From Ryuthela nishihirai (lineage: Eukaryota; Arthropoda; Arachnida; Araneae; Heptathelidae), in contig JAWZYU010000020.1 of NCBI GenBank assembly GCA_038380435.1, positions 38,410,307 to 38,474,306 of the forward strand: a DNA stretch of 64,000 bases, written 5' to 3'. Below are positions 11,261 through 24,655 of the stretch, piece after piece. The translations under genes and the position numbers were made by a program. Positions within the stretch are counted from its first letter, which is position 1. The number at the start of each line of letters is the position of its first letter. The notes under the pieces were generated by a model. The model ran no database searches. It saw only the letters and a program-made list of their open reading frames with translations, and had not been told where the DNA came from.

Positions 11261-14050
11261 GAATAATTTTTGTGGTAAAACATATTTTTTTTAATTTTAA
11301 ATATTTGGCAGACATAATTTTACTTTATTTGGCTGAAGTGTAATCATTATATAATAATTATAATTTTGTTACAACACTTTTTACTTTTTTATTATTTTGA
11401 TTTAAAGAAGGCATTTGAATTTTAAATTATGCTCACATGGTTGGAAATGCTGTTAGAGTTATAAATAAACATGCCACCAGAATTTTAAATAGATATCTTA
11501 CCAAATATACAAGTGGAAGTTATTGAATTAAAATGTAATACTATATTAAAGAGGAAGTTTGAAGAAACATTTTGCAAGTACTTATTTCTGTAACCAAGCC
11601 TTTTTATCAATGAAATAAGTCAAGGACAAACAGTGGTGTAGACATGGATTGTAACCTTAAAAACTGGTTGTTTTTCATAGCAACAAAATTGCAATCTGAT
11701 GTTGACAAATTGGCTAGAGTGCAGCAAAGACAAAAAACTTGATAATACTAGTAATAAAACCATTTTTTGTTTTAGTGTGTAAACATATGAATTACTTCTT
11801 GGAAGTTTTAAAAATATGCCTGTATTAATACGCTTTACTCAGTGACACATGAAGAATGACACACTGGAAGGATGAGGTGGAGCATCATGGCATGTAGCAG
11901 GCTAATTACTCAGTCAAAGTATAATGGGCAAAGGTTTAGCTAGTAATGAGGTTAAATTTTGTGCTATGTTTAATGATATTATATGCAGTTACTTCCCCTC
12001 CCCCCAATTTATTGAAATGTTTTTGTTAGCTTAAGGTGATGGTTTCTAAACTTCCTTTAATGGCATTCCCTCAGCTTGGCAAAAATTTCACCATACCCTT
12101 TTTGGTATCACTGCCCCCTCCCTCCCTTCCCCAAGATATATGTACAATAGTAAGGAATGACAGTTGTTGAAACATGGCAAACACAAGGCAACTCACATTG
12201 CATGTGACAGTGTTGCCAACAACTATCAAGAACCAACAACTACTAATCATGATACTGAACTTCAAATTGCACAAGAGATGCAGTGACTGAAGAAAGTTTG
12301 TAATTGAATTGAGTACTCTAGTAGCTGCAAGAGTTGTGTTCCTAAAAGCAGTGCATGAAACTAAACTATTGATTTCTAACATTTTGAGAATTATAATCAG
12401 TTCAGTTTTACCATAAAACTTTCCTAGAAAATCTCCCCCCCCCCCCCAACACTCTAACTGACTGGTGTGCTCACTGCCTTAGCCAAATCATGCTCTTAAT
12501 CTGTATAAAGCTAAAATTCTAAAATTGCATAGATGAATATATGTTCCACAGATCTGTATAGTAACCAGACATATGTATAGTCACTTCTGTTTCCAGATTG
12601 GGTATTTTATGCAAATAACTAGTTGTGAAGTAACCAATTGCATTTAATCTTTGTGAAGTTGCATCTGAACTACTGAACAAAGAGTTTCAAATTATCAGCT
12701 GATACAATGTTTTAAAAATTAAATATATTTCATTTTTTGCTTGGTTGGCTTAATTAAGTTGTATATTATTGTTTCTAATGAATATATTGATCTGTACACT
12801 ACAATCAGTTTTTCAAGTAGGAATTGGTGGTGGTGTGTGGGGCATTCTATCCTATACAGTACTACTAGTAGCAGAATGCATGTTGAGAAATGGATGAAAT
12901 TTTATGATAAAATGTGCATTAGACAAAAATGTTTTATTATAGTTCACTGATTTGTATAGTGTTTGGGTGATTTGAATTAATGTGTCTGTCAACATACCAT
13001 TGTAAACTGTTAAATCTTTGTCACTACGGTCATTAAAGGTACTGAGCTCTTGTATTATTTGTGTTAATTTAAGCTTTAAAATGACAGTCCTGTTCTGTCA
13101 CATTGTAGCCCAAAACAGTGCTCCTGGAGCAATATCATAATAATTTTTTCTCCTGCAAATTATGGGTTAATGTACTTTTAAACTTGTAAAAAGTGTTAAA
13201 ATGTATTCTTTTTTGTAGATATATTTTAGGTAAAACTCTTTAATATTTAGAAATGGTTAGTTTTCAATTCCTAAAGGAAAAGCTAAAAGTGATGTACACT
13301 TCAATGATTATTTGTTTTATTTATGTAATTACCAAAAAGTAAAATGGATTTTTGCTACTATTATTGTTTTAATAACTACTATTGTGGTAGTAAGAATTAG
13401 TAGTATATATATTTGTTTATTATAATGCAAAATTCCAAATTCTGAAGGTGAGGTGTGTCTAGCCATGCCCACCCCACTGGACAAATGGCTACTTTTGGGT
13501 TTGAGATTTTGCTGAACATAATTATAGACAAGAGATGTCTAGTGACAAAATTTTAATTGGATTTCCTGAAAGCATCAGAAAATTTTTCAATGTAACGAAA
13601 CAACATTTTGCTCCTAAAGCACCACCTGATCTTTTGAGTTAACTATTAAATAAGGCAAAATTAACTGTGCTAATGGTTCAAATGTGTAAGTTTAGGATGC
13701 ATCTGAACATATTTTAATGTTTTTTTCTTAGTTTCTTGAATACACTTCAATGAAAGGGGGACCTTATTCTGTAAAATATATGGCTAATGAGTGAAAAACT
13801 TTAGAAAAAAATATATATATTAGCAGGAAGACTTTTTATTCATGTAATATCTAGTAGTTAAATAAGGTAAAGATTGCAGTGTACAATGAAATATGGGATA
13901 AACATTCTTAATGCATCATTTTTGTAAATCATTGTATCTTAAGGTATCCATTAGGTTTCATAAGGAAGTCTTTTTTTTGCTTAGAATGTTCAAATTTTAA
14001 ATGATTTCCTATAAGAGTTTTCTTACCCTCTTGTTAGACTTTGTATAGGG
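11261..14050. other. Gene-free AT-rich intergenic DNA
   Basis: Nothing coding was recognised. A 13-base C run lies at 12435-12447. The segment from about 12040 (GGTTTCTAAACTTCC, then CATTCCCTC) faintly resembles a hAT-like terminus, without a convincing second end. Confidence 0.5.
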
Positions 14051-14573
14051 CAGGGATTTTCAAACTTTCTGAAGCCATGGAACCCTTACATTTGGTTCTT
14101 CTTTGGAACCCTCATATTTAATTTCCCTCTCCATGGAACTCTTACATTTATTCTCCCTCTTCCATTAAACCCTTACATTTAATCCACCCTCCCTGGAACT
14201 CTTATATATTTATTTTCATATTCCCAGTAAACAACATTAAATTTTTTTTTCTTGTAATCTTAAGAAGATAAGCCAGATAGGAATAAAACAGCAAAATTTA
14301 TATTCATTGCATAATTATCTCCATGTTTTTGAAAAAGCCTCATTTAAAAATATCGAACAGTTGCTCCTTTTAATGGTAATTGAGATATATATTTCTAGAT
14401 AAAACTAAAGGATTTTGTAGTCAGTATTGTAATGATTTTTCTTAGAGGTGTGAAATATTCCTTAACTGTTGTATGAGAGTCAGACAAGTGTATCGCTGAA
14501 CCTTTCTTTGTCCATCACAATCATGCAGCACCCGAACTCTTGAGTTCCATGAAACACAGTTTAAAAACTCTTG
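14051..14573. mobile_element. Probable hAT-like non-autonomous element, 523 bp
   Basis: The ends are inverted copies: CAGGGATTTTCAAACTTT at the left and the reverse complement of CAAGAGTTTTTAAACTGT at the right. Just inside both ends is a (G)TTCCATG/CCATGGAAC block. The left part repeats a CTTACATTTA/GGAACTCTTACAT phrase four times. No clean 8 bp duplication is visible, so the copy is old. Confidence 0.62.
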
Positions 14574-14593
14574 GTTTAGACTATGGACCTGAG

Positions 14594-14660
14594 ATTTGTC
14601 ACATGGGACAAATCTCAGGGGGAATCTCAGGACAAATCACATGGGACAAATCTCATGGGG
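14594..14660. repeat. Short direct and inverted repeats
   Basis: CACATGGGACAAATCTCA occurs twice (from about 14600 and 14638), and the first copy also forms an inverted repeat GAGATTTGTC...GGACAAATCTC. A local duplication of unknown origin. Confidence 0.7.
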
Positions 14661-15217
14661 TTGCACTCTCTGCAGCTGTTTATTTTAAATATTTTATAAA
14701 GACTCATTTTAGGAAAACAATTTGAATAAATGAGGTTGGTACTGAAGAATTAATTTTGTTCTCAAAGCATTTCTCTTTATATTGAAATTTTAAAAACATA
14801 TAGAGCAAACACTTTTTTGAACATGGAATGGTTTTTGTCAATATTGTGTAAGCATTTTTGTGTTGCTTTATATATAACTACCTGTCAACTTTAAAATAAT
14901 GTAAAAATGGCCTCACAGGTGGAATAAAACGTAACACGTAAAGTCATATTTTGAAATGTTAAATTTTTTGTCATGTCTAATAAATTATTTATCATAAGTG
15001 TTTAAAGCATATAAGATTGATTCAAGAAAGCAAAAAGTAAGAAAAGTATACTAGGATATTGAAAATCAGTGCTGCCATGAAACTTGTGGTATACCAGAGC
15101 AGATTTTAGTTGAAACATTGTTTTTTTTTTGCATTTTTTTTTAAGTTAGAAAGCAAAAAAAAGTGATTTGTCAATATACATCCCAAGTGTTAAAATTTAA
15201 GTATCCACTTGCCTAGA

Positions 15218-15285
15218 TGTCACTGGAGAATAGGCAAGTGGATCTTGCCACTTGCCAAGATCCACTTGCCTATTCTCCAGTGACA
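15218..15285. repeat. Perfect 30 bp hairpin
   Basis: Arms 15218-15247 and 15256-15285 are exact reverse complements separated by 8 bases. There is no poly-T tail, coding frame or transposon end, so its role is unknown. A fold-back replication product is the simplest reading. Confidence 0.95.
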
Positions 15286-15424
15286 AGTGGATTTACTGGC
15301 ATGGCTATTGCTTTTAAAGTTAGTAAAAATTGGAACGTATAATATTTCCAAGGGAAAAATGCTCAACATTAACTCCATCCAATGCTTTGATTCTGTACAT
15401 CTGAATAACACAAGGTAAAGGTGT

Positions 15425-15522
15425 CAAGTAGTATTTGTGTGATTGTAAAAGTCAATCAATCAAGTAGTATTTGTGTGATTGTAAAAATTTTTACAATCAC
15501 ACAAATACTACATGATTGATTG
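15425..15522. repeat. Near-perfect 35 bp palindrome with adjacent direct copy
   Basis: Arms 15453-15487 and 15488-15522 pair with one mismatch and no spacer. The phrase CAAGTAGTATTTGTGTGATT also occurs immediately upstream from 15425, so a direct duplication and a snap-back copy lie side by side. Confidence 0.95.
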
Positions 15523-15639
15523 TAAAAAATTGGTTCAATGTCAACATAATAGTGCATGGATGCCCCGACACTTCTAACTAGATGGTAGAGCTTTAAGAGA
15601 GCATGATTAACTATCAAAACGTTCCTTAAGCAGGTGTGA

Positions 15640-15705
15640 ATTGCCCCTTGCCTTAGCTCAACTGGTGCGTAACCAAGAGATCCCACGTTCGAGTTCAGGA
15701 GGTGT
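15640..15705 (+). other. tRNA-like relic
   Basis: A box A-like TTAGCTCAACTGGTGCG and box B-like GTTCGAGTTC have tRNA-like spacing. The stems do not close well, so this is probably a decayed SINE head or tRNA pseudogene and not a functional tRNA. Confidence 0.4.
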
Positions 15706-18700
15706 TGTTTTTCACACTTTCCTAATTACCACAAAGAACAACTCGACTTTTCCTTTGGATGCAGTATCATTAATTTTATTGCATGTTCTTAGCCAGTTTG
15801 ATTAATTATTAACTGATTAATATTACCCTAATCCACCGTTTTTTAAAATCAATGATTTTAATATTGTTTAATGTACAAAGAGCAGGAAAATATTTTTATC
15901 CCTGACACCATGTTTATATGCTTTTGCTCTTTATTGTGGTTAAACTGCTGGCTGGCAATTTTTCTACTCTTCTTCAAATTTTTTGTAATTAGCCAATTTA
16001 AAAGATCTAAGTCAAAGTTTTTCATTTTATTTAAAGTTGATCTTAAAAATATTGCAGCAGAAAATAAAGTTAAATGAAAAATATGAAAAGGAAAAACAAA
16101 AAAATTTGACTGAATGCACCACTATATCCCATAAATGTAAAACTATATTTTTAGGTAAGAATATTTTAACAATGGAATTTTAGTTCATTGATTTCTAAAT
16201 CTTGACTATAGAAGTTGCTTTATGTTACAAAGCAATAAACCTTTTGCATAATTGATAGCATATCTGCTATTTGCATCTTCATATGATATTCAAAAGATAT
16301 GTAAAAAATTATCAGCATTTGAATTTGGATTAGAATTTCAAGTTAGATAGAATTGGTATACCTGTGGATGTATATTAAGTGTAGTTTTAGTGTAAAGGTT
16401 CACATCTTTTTTAGTGTCTATATAATCCAAAGGTATAAGTCTAAACTTCAGGTAAAAGCATTTTATTCCCATGAAATTCATCCATCTTTGTGACACTGTT
16501 AGGATATGTTTACTACTGTAAAAGTTTTATTCGAAATCTCATAACTGAAATTTCTAATGTAATACAGTGCATTATTTGTAGAAACCAGTATTCGTTACTA
16601 AATAAAAAGCTTTGAATTTTAATAAAAAGAATGCAAAAGTTTTTAATTAATAAATATTTTTTTTTCCTGAATAATCATGGTCCCAGACAAGAACTATTGT
16701 CACCAAATATTTTTACCTAAACCTAGTGTTATTGGAAGTAGAATTTAATGTTCTAATACTAAACAAAACTAACTTAAGTTCTATATGTTGCAGAGTAGAA
16801 TATAACTGATCTGCTTAGTTTTGTTTACAGCCCTTCCTTGCTACTCTACTTCAGTTGCTATTTACCTTTACTGTGAAACTTTATTTTCTGCACTACCTTT
16901 ACCTTTGGATATTTACTACATTCCACATTTATGGCTTCTAATTCTAATAAGATATTCAGAAATTTCTCAATAATAAAATGAAATATAAGAGAGAAAGAAT
17001 AATATAGATGCACATTATTCAATCATTTTTAGTGCAAAAAGACAAGAATTCAATGAACCAGCAAACATTAGTTATATGTATAAAAGCATTTAAAATCGGT
17101 CAAGAATCTTCTGGTCAATATTCAGATGTTAGTATATCGTCAACTTTTCATCTCTGTTTGAACCAGAACATAAGAGCTCAGGTCACTTGTCTATGCAAGA
17201 TACAGCACACCATTACCTCCCGAATCTCCTAGTATTAGGATAACATTTACTATTGTTACAAATGCTGTAGGTATAAATGCTTCTTATAGTCTATGCTGCC
17301 ACATAACTTCAGATTTTAGGTCTCCCATACAAAAGGTGTGGAAATGGATTCCCTGCTGTAATTTAGCCAATATAAACTTGAGAATTTGCCCCCTTCTTGA
17401 AATTCTAATGCATTGAAGAGGCCAATAGTGTACTAAGGTAACAATGTATGGTATTTGCAACATTTATTATTGTTTAAAACTGAATTTTAATGAATATATA
17501 TATATAGTGTGTTTCTGATGAAAATAATAAGACATATAACTAAATTTTCTTAAATTCTGATAGGCAGGCGATGATTAAATTAGCTTTTGAAATTTCAAAG
17601 GGTCTTGGAGACGAAATGAAAATTTTGTGGGTTGTGAATTTGTAATGGTTGCAAGACTCTTGCTTTTAAAAGTTAAAATTATGTCAAGTTTTTCCAGTAG
17701 AATATCTAGGAAAACCTTTTTTTTAACCAAGGTATTGTCATTTGGCACTGAATAGGTCTGACAGATGCCAAGAAATAAAGTTTTTACTGAATATAGGATA
17801 ATCTAATGATTTCATTTTTCTGTTACACTGACTATATTGTTCAAATATGTATGAAGTGCAATCAAAGTGCCCAGCATATAATCAGTCAAGCCCAATAAAT
17901 GCATGACTGAAAGTATTATTCAGTTGGAAAGAAAAAACGTATCAGGTTCATTTGAAGCATTTATTACTTTTGGAGATGCATAAATAAACTGTAACACTTT
18001 GCAATGCTGAATTTTATCCTATATTGAAGTAGTACAGTTTCTTAAAGTGAAAATTGGGAAGTGTTTTAAATATTTTTTTACCGTATGAGAGAAGTCTGAT
18101 AAATAACTAAAACCGTAGTTGTTTCCGGAATCTAAAGTGTGTCATGTTAGAAAACAATAATATGCATTCTAATGCTAAATTCATGTTTATTTGTTGTAAA
18201 CTGTATAAAAATAAGGCATTATGTTAAATTCTGCACTGTTAAACATAGTTTTTTAAAATAATTTTGAGGAATCTGGTTTTATTTTTTAAATAAAACTTTT
18301 CTGGTTTAATTGGCTAAATGTACCAATTGTGCGATTTCTAATATTACTTTATTTTTACAAACTTAAAATTTAATTTTTTTAACAGTTCTTCAGTTTTGGT
18401 AGCTTTTCCTTGGGGGGGGGGATTTTTTAAGGAAATTTTTTTACCAATAATTTAAAATGCCATAATGGTATACGGATATATAGATGTGGCATATATTGTT
18501 TGTAGTTTAGCTGGAATAGTGTAATACATGTTGTATGCGGGTAAGCTATTGGGAAGCTAAATTAAATGCTGTCTAATGGTTTCGGGTTTGTACTTTCTAC
18601 CTCTGCAGTGTCTATACCTCAAATATTACTTATTCCTGGTTTATATGTATGTGTGAAGATGAGGATTCACATTTGTGATCATTTATTACTACTTTAATTT

Positions 18701-19743
18701 TTTAATCACTCTGTGATTAGCTGAAAGAAAGGTTGTTGTCTTTTGAGATTATTTGATTTTAAATGGTGCACTTGATATGATAGTATCTGCATTAGTAAGA
18801 TAAAGTTCAGTGTTTCCTCTTCAATGTGAGTCTTAGAAAGTATTTTTTTTTTCTATATTATGGGATATTAGACATTCATTTATGAGGTTCTCTTGTTACC
18901 TGGCAAATGGAATTCAAATGTGTACAATTTGATATGTCGTGAATTTTTGTAACCTTCAGTAATTTTACATATTAGTACTTGCACCATTTGGAGTTACTGA
19001 AGAAAATAAGCATTTAACTGTGACACGAATTTTATTGTGAAATTGATTTTTATATTTCCACTCATATTAAAGTAGACCTAAGGTGTAGAGCCATAAATTG
19101 AAATAATTTTAAAAATGCATGGCTATAATGATCAAGTTAGTTTTGGCACAAAAATCGTTTAATGTGCACCATGAAAATTTTATAAATATATTAATGCATT
19201 CGCCATCATTGTAAAGTTATATCTTTAGAAAACTTTAAAATATTTCAGTAATCAAGGATTCAAAATAAAGCTATGAATTCATAAAATAAGAAAATAGCTA
19301 CCTTATAAAGTCGCAAAATTCCTTCATTTTGAGTATGAGATATGGGGATGGGATCAGATAAGAGCTCTTTCTAAAATTCGCATCATTCCAACTGCATGAA
19401 GTTTACAAAACTTTTCCATACTTTTGGTATCATGTATCCTTAAATGATGGTTAAGGCAAAGTAATTAATAGAATAACTCCTAAACATTACTGTCAGAGGG
19501 CCATTACAAGTTATGTTTATTACAAAACTTTTCTGTTTTTCTACAGAGTGAGCTAGTTACATTTCACTTTTTTCTACTTTTATGCATAAAAATGGTTTTA
19601 CGCTAACTTATTTTGGTGTTCATTTTTCTCATAGCAACTTTCAAAAGTTTTACGATGCATTAGTAATTGTTTATAATAAGGGTTAGGTAGTGGAACAAAA
19701 AAAAGCTAAAAATATGTATTACTAATCCCTTTGAGCCCCAAAT
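15706..19743. other. Gene-free AT-rich intergenic DNA
   Basis: Only short chance ORFs are present. A 10-base G run lies at 18412-18421 and a short TA repeat near 17500. No transposon ends or RNA genes were recognised. Confidence 0.6.
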
Positions 19744-19756
19744 TAATTTGGCTAAA

Positions 19757-20045
19757 TCGCAAAACTCCCCACCCTGCACACGGTCAGTAGGGGACACCGA
19801 TGGGCTTGGAAAGTCCGTTGGATGGGACGTTAAGCTGTGGCCCCGTGTGCGGGAGAGCCATACCCTGTGCAAGTTAAAGAACACGCTGGATGGCCTTGAC
19901 GGGAGGCTACCATCTGTCTCCCAACAGCAGTTCCAGTGGGTCCCCCTCCCCCAACCTTCTCTGAGCCTTCAGAGTCCTTGTGACCTGTACATTTAGCCCA
20001 TGGTGTGCATAAAAAGTGCTGCTCAGAGGTGAAACAACCCAACCC
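19757..20045 (+). mobile_element. tRNA-Met-type SINE (family 1), 5'-truncated
   Basis: Core and 3' end of the abundant family: the GGACGTTAAGC block, GTGTGCGGGAGAGCCATA, GTTAAAGAACACGCTGGATG, and the terminal CAGAGGTRAAACAACCCAACCC. A 13 bp target-site duplication TAATTTGGCTAAA flanks it at 19744-19756 and 20046-20058. This proves insertion by target-primed reverse transcription with the tRNA head lost. Confidence 0.93.
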
Positions 20046-20059
20046 TAATTTGGCTAAAC

Positions 20060-21027
20060 AATATTTGGAAACGGATATTATTGTTATTTGGGCACAAAGG
20101 AACATCTTTTTTTGCCAAAAAATAAATAAAATTAAAAAAAGTAAAATAAAACTAAAAAATTTAAAAATCCATTTATTAATAGTAAATATATTACATGATT
20201 TTTATGGTAAAAAAAGTTGAAACCTGTATTATAGTTAACAGTTTTATATTAAAAGTAGTTTTACAGTTAGTGTACCCACATAGGCATATGAGGATTGAAA
20301 GGGTTAAAATTTGTATATTATTAGGAAGAGTGCATCAAGTTTAATATTTAGTCGTATAATTTAACATCTTAAGACTAAGTAAAACAGCAGTTCTTTTTAA
20401 AAACACCTTTTAATGCTTATTTGAATTACATTTAATTTAATTCAACGTTTTCCATATTTTAATGTATAAAGAATTATGGCTATTTGTGCAAGACGAAATC
20501 AACCATAAAATTTTTGCATTAGAACATAAATTGATTCTTAAGATAGATTTTATTCTTTTGGGTAATTAACAATTTTGTATTATGAAACTTTATTACACGA
20601 TATACCTACTCACAGATGTAATAAATTTGATTTTTAAACAGTGCTTACAATATTTAACAGATTGATGCACACAGTTTTTTGCACGAAGAAGCCGTAACAA
20701 TTTCATTACAATGACATCGTACAAATAATTGAATTAAAGATCATTATCATATATCCAATTAACATTTTGCGGATTTTTTAAAATTTACATTTAGTAGAAT
20801 TTGATACAGTGAAATGAATGGGATGATCTACATGATGTAGAATAATAAATTTGTTGCTACAGCAATTTCAGCCGTATGTTCGTGAAAAAATAAAACTTAC
20901 ATACTAGACTGCAGCATTTAGAATGTTTATTATTCATTTCAGCACAGATTTGCCTATATTTTAGCACTTGTGTATGGTTTTTCTAACGTGCTAGGAAAAC
21001 TTACGCCAAAATATAGGCAAAATTGCA
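20060..21027. other. AT-rich intergenic DNA
   Basis: No gene or mobile element recognised. Confidence 0.6.
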
Positions 21028-21035
21028 TATGGTGG

Positions 21036-21385
21036 GGTGGGGGTGACTCTCCTTAGCGTGTCAGGCTCATAATCTACAGTTTCGAGTCCCACTTGGGCCA
21101 GAGTTAAGATTTATCTCTGCAAAACTCTCCGCCCTGCCGTTGGTCAATAGGGGACATTCTTTGGATGTGACATTAAGCCATGACCCCGTGTGCAGGAGAG
21201 CGATATCTTGTGGACGTTAAAGAATATACACTGGATAGCCTTGAAGGGAGACCTGTCTCGTAACAGTTGTCAAGTAGGTTTCCTTCCCTCAACCTTCCCT
21301 TGAACCCTTGGGTCTGTGCAACCTGGCATTTAGGGCATTGTGTGCAAAAAAATGCCTCTCAGAGGTAAAACAGCTTAACCCAACT
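21036..21385 (+). mobile_element. SINE family 1, diverged full-length copy
   Basis: It has a tRNA-like head with GGCTCATAATCTAC (anticodon loop with CAT) and TTCGAGTCCCACTTGGG, followed by the family core and the CAGAGGTAAAACAGCTTAACCC end. It is flanked by TATGGTGG at 21028-21035 and 21386-21393. The CAT loop supports a tRNA-Met origin of the family. Confidence 0.9.
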
Positions 21386-21393
21386 TATGGTGG

Positions 21394-24383
21394 AATAAGT
21401 AGGAAATAGTCCATGACTTCTAAATAAAAAAAAAATACGTTAGTTATATATGTATATCGTGAAGGCACAGGTTTCACTGTCAGCAAAAAACAAGAATGGA
21501 GCTGGATATTTTATATTGCTTGCAAATACTTCGAAAAGTTACTTCTAAATATTTTGCTACAATGTTAATAACTCCAAATATAGCTTTTTTTTTCAAATTA
21601 TAAATTCTTTAAAAATTTCTAAAGCATATGATGTGCAGAGAATTTGGTCTCCTTGGAGTTGAGATCCCAGAAAAGTTGTAATAGCACTGGAAAAAAAAAA
21701 TCTGTTTAGAATTCCCTCACACTAGAAATAAAAAACGATGGATCTGTACATTTGACATGAAAGGTACTTGGCCATGCCTCAGAGCAATGGCTACTTCTCT
21801 TGAAATGGATATTAATAATGTAATAATTTACGTATATGCTAGGCCCTCTTTTTTTAATTATTTGGTTTTATTTCCTTTGTGTTGTATTGCAGCTCATAAA
21901 TTAAACTTCTTGAAGTAAAAAAAAATTAAAATACAGGACAAAAACGGGAAGGATTTCATTATAACCATGCATAGGAATGTTTATGCTGAATTACGTAATA
22001 TGCTATCATACTGTTTCAAGGTAGTTTCTAGTTAAAAAAAAATTTATTTAAAAAAAATCAGTTTTCTTAATGCATTGACTATAAAAACGATTATACTAGA
22101 AATGTAATATTTCTTGTATTTTTTTAGAATTGTGTCAATCATATACACATGTTAAATGCCCACCACTGTAACAGTGGGACTATGAAAGTATAATTGTAAC
22201 TGCTTCCTTTGCATGAGTTAAAACTTGCAATTCATACTCATGGCACTTATAGATAACTATGAAAGCGTAAAGAGAAAAAAAGTTATATCCTTGTTCTATT
22301 ACTATAGGTTTTCACCATATGTGAGTTGATAAAGTGTAATATTTTTTTAGATTCCATTCACATATATATGATCATTCAAGTCTCTTCATGGAAGTTGTTT
22401 TTGGATGTTAAAAACTTAGTTACTTAAATACATTCCAAAAGCAGTTGTGCACACACAAAATATACTAAATGGAAGCGTGACTGAAAAGGTGATTTTGAAA
22501 ATTGGCAAAAGCAGTTTCATAGTTGGAGTACTTAAATATTTATAAGATCCTCTTATATGATTTGAATGAAGGCCTAAGAAGAATCTTAATCATTGAGATA
22601 TGGAAATTTGCAGCTGACACCATGTTGTTTACCATTAAAATTATTTGACCATTGATATGCATGTTATATTAGTTGATTAACGGGACCTTCACATATATTA
22701 ATATTTTTTCCACATAAATTTTTATTGCGGCCCCACATTAAAACATCAATGCTGTAATAGTAAACATGAGTGAAAGAGAAAGCTTTGATACATTCTGGTT
22801 TTGAAAAGATTTGATCTATTTGGTTTAAATCAGTGATTGTGTCCAAATATTATAATCAATAAACTTATCCAATAGTAATGATACACTGAATATTTTGAAA
22901 AATTAGCCCGATTTCCTAAGGGTTTCAGATGGCTCTCGCTAACGTATCATTATTAAATAAATCATAGGGTGTTGTAAACAGATGTTTAAAGGTTTCACCC
23001 TTAACCTTGTTAGTGTTAAAACGCCTTTTTTCTGCACCAGCTCTTGTTGCATTTGTATTGGGACAGGAAAGTTTCATTTTCAGAAGAACCATACCACGTG
23101 CAGTAAACTGGATGATCTTGACGAGAGCTTCCTTGTTTATATAATTCATCTTCACATAGGATTTTTGCTAGCCGTATTTTCTTAAATGAGTTTTTTTTTT
23201 GGGTTCTGTAATCAGTAACTTATTCGAATTTCACTTTTTACAAGCAGTCGTACTTTTATATTTAGTATTATTAGTGTACTACAATTTCTGTTGGTGTCGA
23301 AAAAAATTTACTGTTTAGCTGTAATCAGCTCCTACATTCATCAATACTAGATGTGTGGTTCGAAAACAAAATTCGCAAGTAGTAGACTAAGTGGATTTTT
23401 TAAAGCTTATATCTAAATCAAGCGAAAGTAATTTTCAAATCCAGAATCGTGTTACAGGTATTTTTTTTTTCAGCACAGTGATCTGTTATTTAAATGGTTG
23501 CCAATCTTAATAAAAAAATGTGAAATCTAGCATAAATTCTCCCATGATGCTCTCATATTTTTCAAAAGTAATACTATTTAACTGTATATTGGTGGCAGCT
23601 TGTAAAAGAATAAAACAGTGTCTTATTCTTCAGGTGTGGTTTTCACATAATTTAAATGGGTAAGCCTGAGGAAGGATCACCCAATTCTCGTGAAGTTCAA
23701 TTAATTAATTAATTAATCAATCAATCAGGTGTGGTTTCGCAAGAGCGCATTGGAATTTCGGATGATATTGCAGATGAAAGGAAATTTATAAACCATTTTC
23801 TTGCTACTTTCTGCCACTAATTCACATGCCCATAACACGTACGGCGTACGCACTAACCTCAATACACGTCAGAACTTGAACAGAATAGTTCTTCGTTTAC
23901 AAACGATTCCACAAAAATAGCAATTATTGAAGACAAACTATGCATGCGCGTAGTGTTGCCAACTTTTGGTGTATCGCGAGTATTCACAGCGAAAAATAGT
24001 GTGCTGTGCACAAAAAACGTTTAAGAATCACCACTGGCTTAGATGAATCGGACTCTAGTTGGCTGACTGATTGATCTGTCCCAAGCATGGATTCAAATAT
24101 CGAGTGTTTATTTAGAATCGGGCTCTTCTATAGTACATAAAAATTTTAAACTGAAAAACAAGATGCACTAAAGTTGAACTTGGTCTTCCCGAAATGTGTT
24201 CCAATCAGTGGGATCGCAGACAATGTGTTAAGTAGGAACCTTTCTATGAAATGTTTTGATTCCATAAAGCAGTAACCTTAAAAGAGTAATGCTAGAACCA
24301 ATTTTGTATAGGTGTGTGTCTGTCCAAATTTGAAATGTCAGTGTGAAACAACCAAACCAAAACTTCGAAGTAGCATTTATTTG
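21394..24383. other. AT-rich intergenic DNA
   Basis: Nothing coding recognised. An (AATT/AATC)n simple repeat lies at about 23700-23727. From about 23740 to 24060 GC rises slightly and CpGs appear, without a supportable gene. Confidence 0.5.
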
Positions 24384-24655
24384 CAGACCCCGATCTAGAA
24401 AAAAATCGAGGGGGGGGGATGACAAGAAACACGTACGAGCCGAAAAAATGAGAGTGGTGTCCCAAAGGCGGGGGGGGGGGGGAGACACTGGATTTCTAAT
24501 GCAGTGTTCCATTCTCCCTTCGTTTTATAGGTTCTAAAATATTTCTTGAAAAATGTATGAAATATAAATAAGTTTAATAATTTTTTGCCTCTGTTACCCT
24601 TACTAACATTCTGAAAGAAGGGGAGGGCATGCCCTCATCCCTAGATCCGGCCCTG
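24384..24655. mobile_element. hAT-like MITE, G-run family
   Basis: The left end CAGACCCCGATCTAG pairs with the right end CTAGATCCGGCCCTG. It has two G runs (about 24411 and 24470). The flanks TTTATTTG and TTTATAGT give a weak 8 bp duplication (first five bases match). Internal sequence near the right end is shared with the copy at 27083. Confidence 0.65.

Noticed and set aside
11000..11266. 88-codon ORF as a gene
   Set aside because: No recognised motif, the opposite strand is equally open, and no splice or promoter context is visible.
12040..12400. hAT-like MITE
   Set aside because: The left side is only vaguely like hAT ends and neither a right end nor an 8 bp duplication could be identified.
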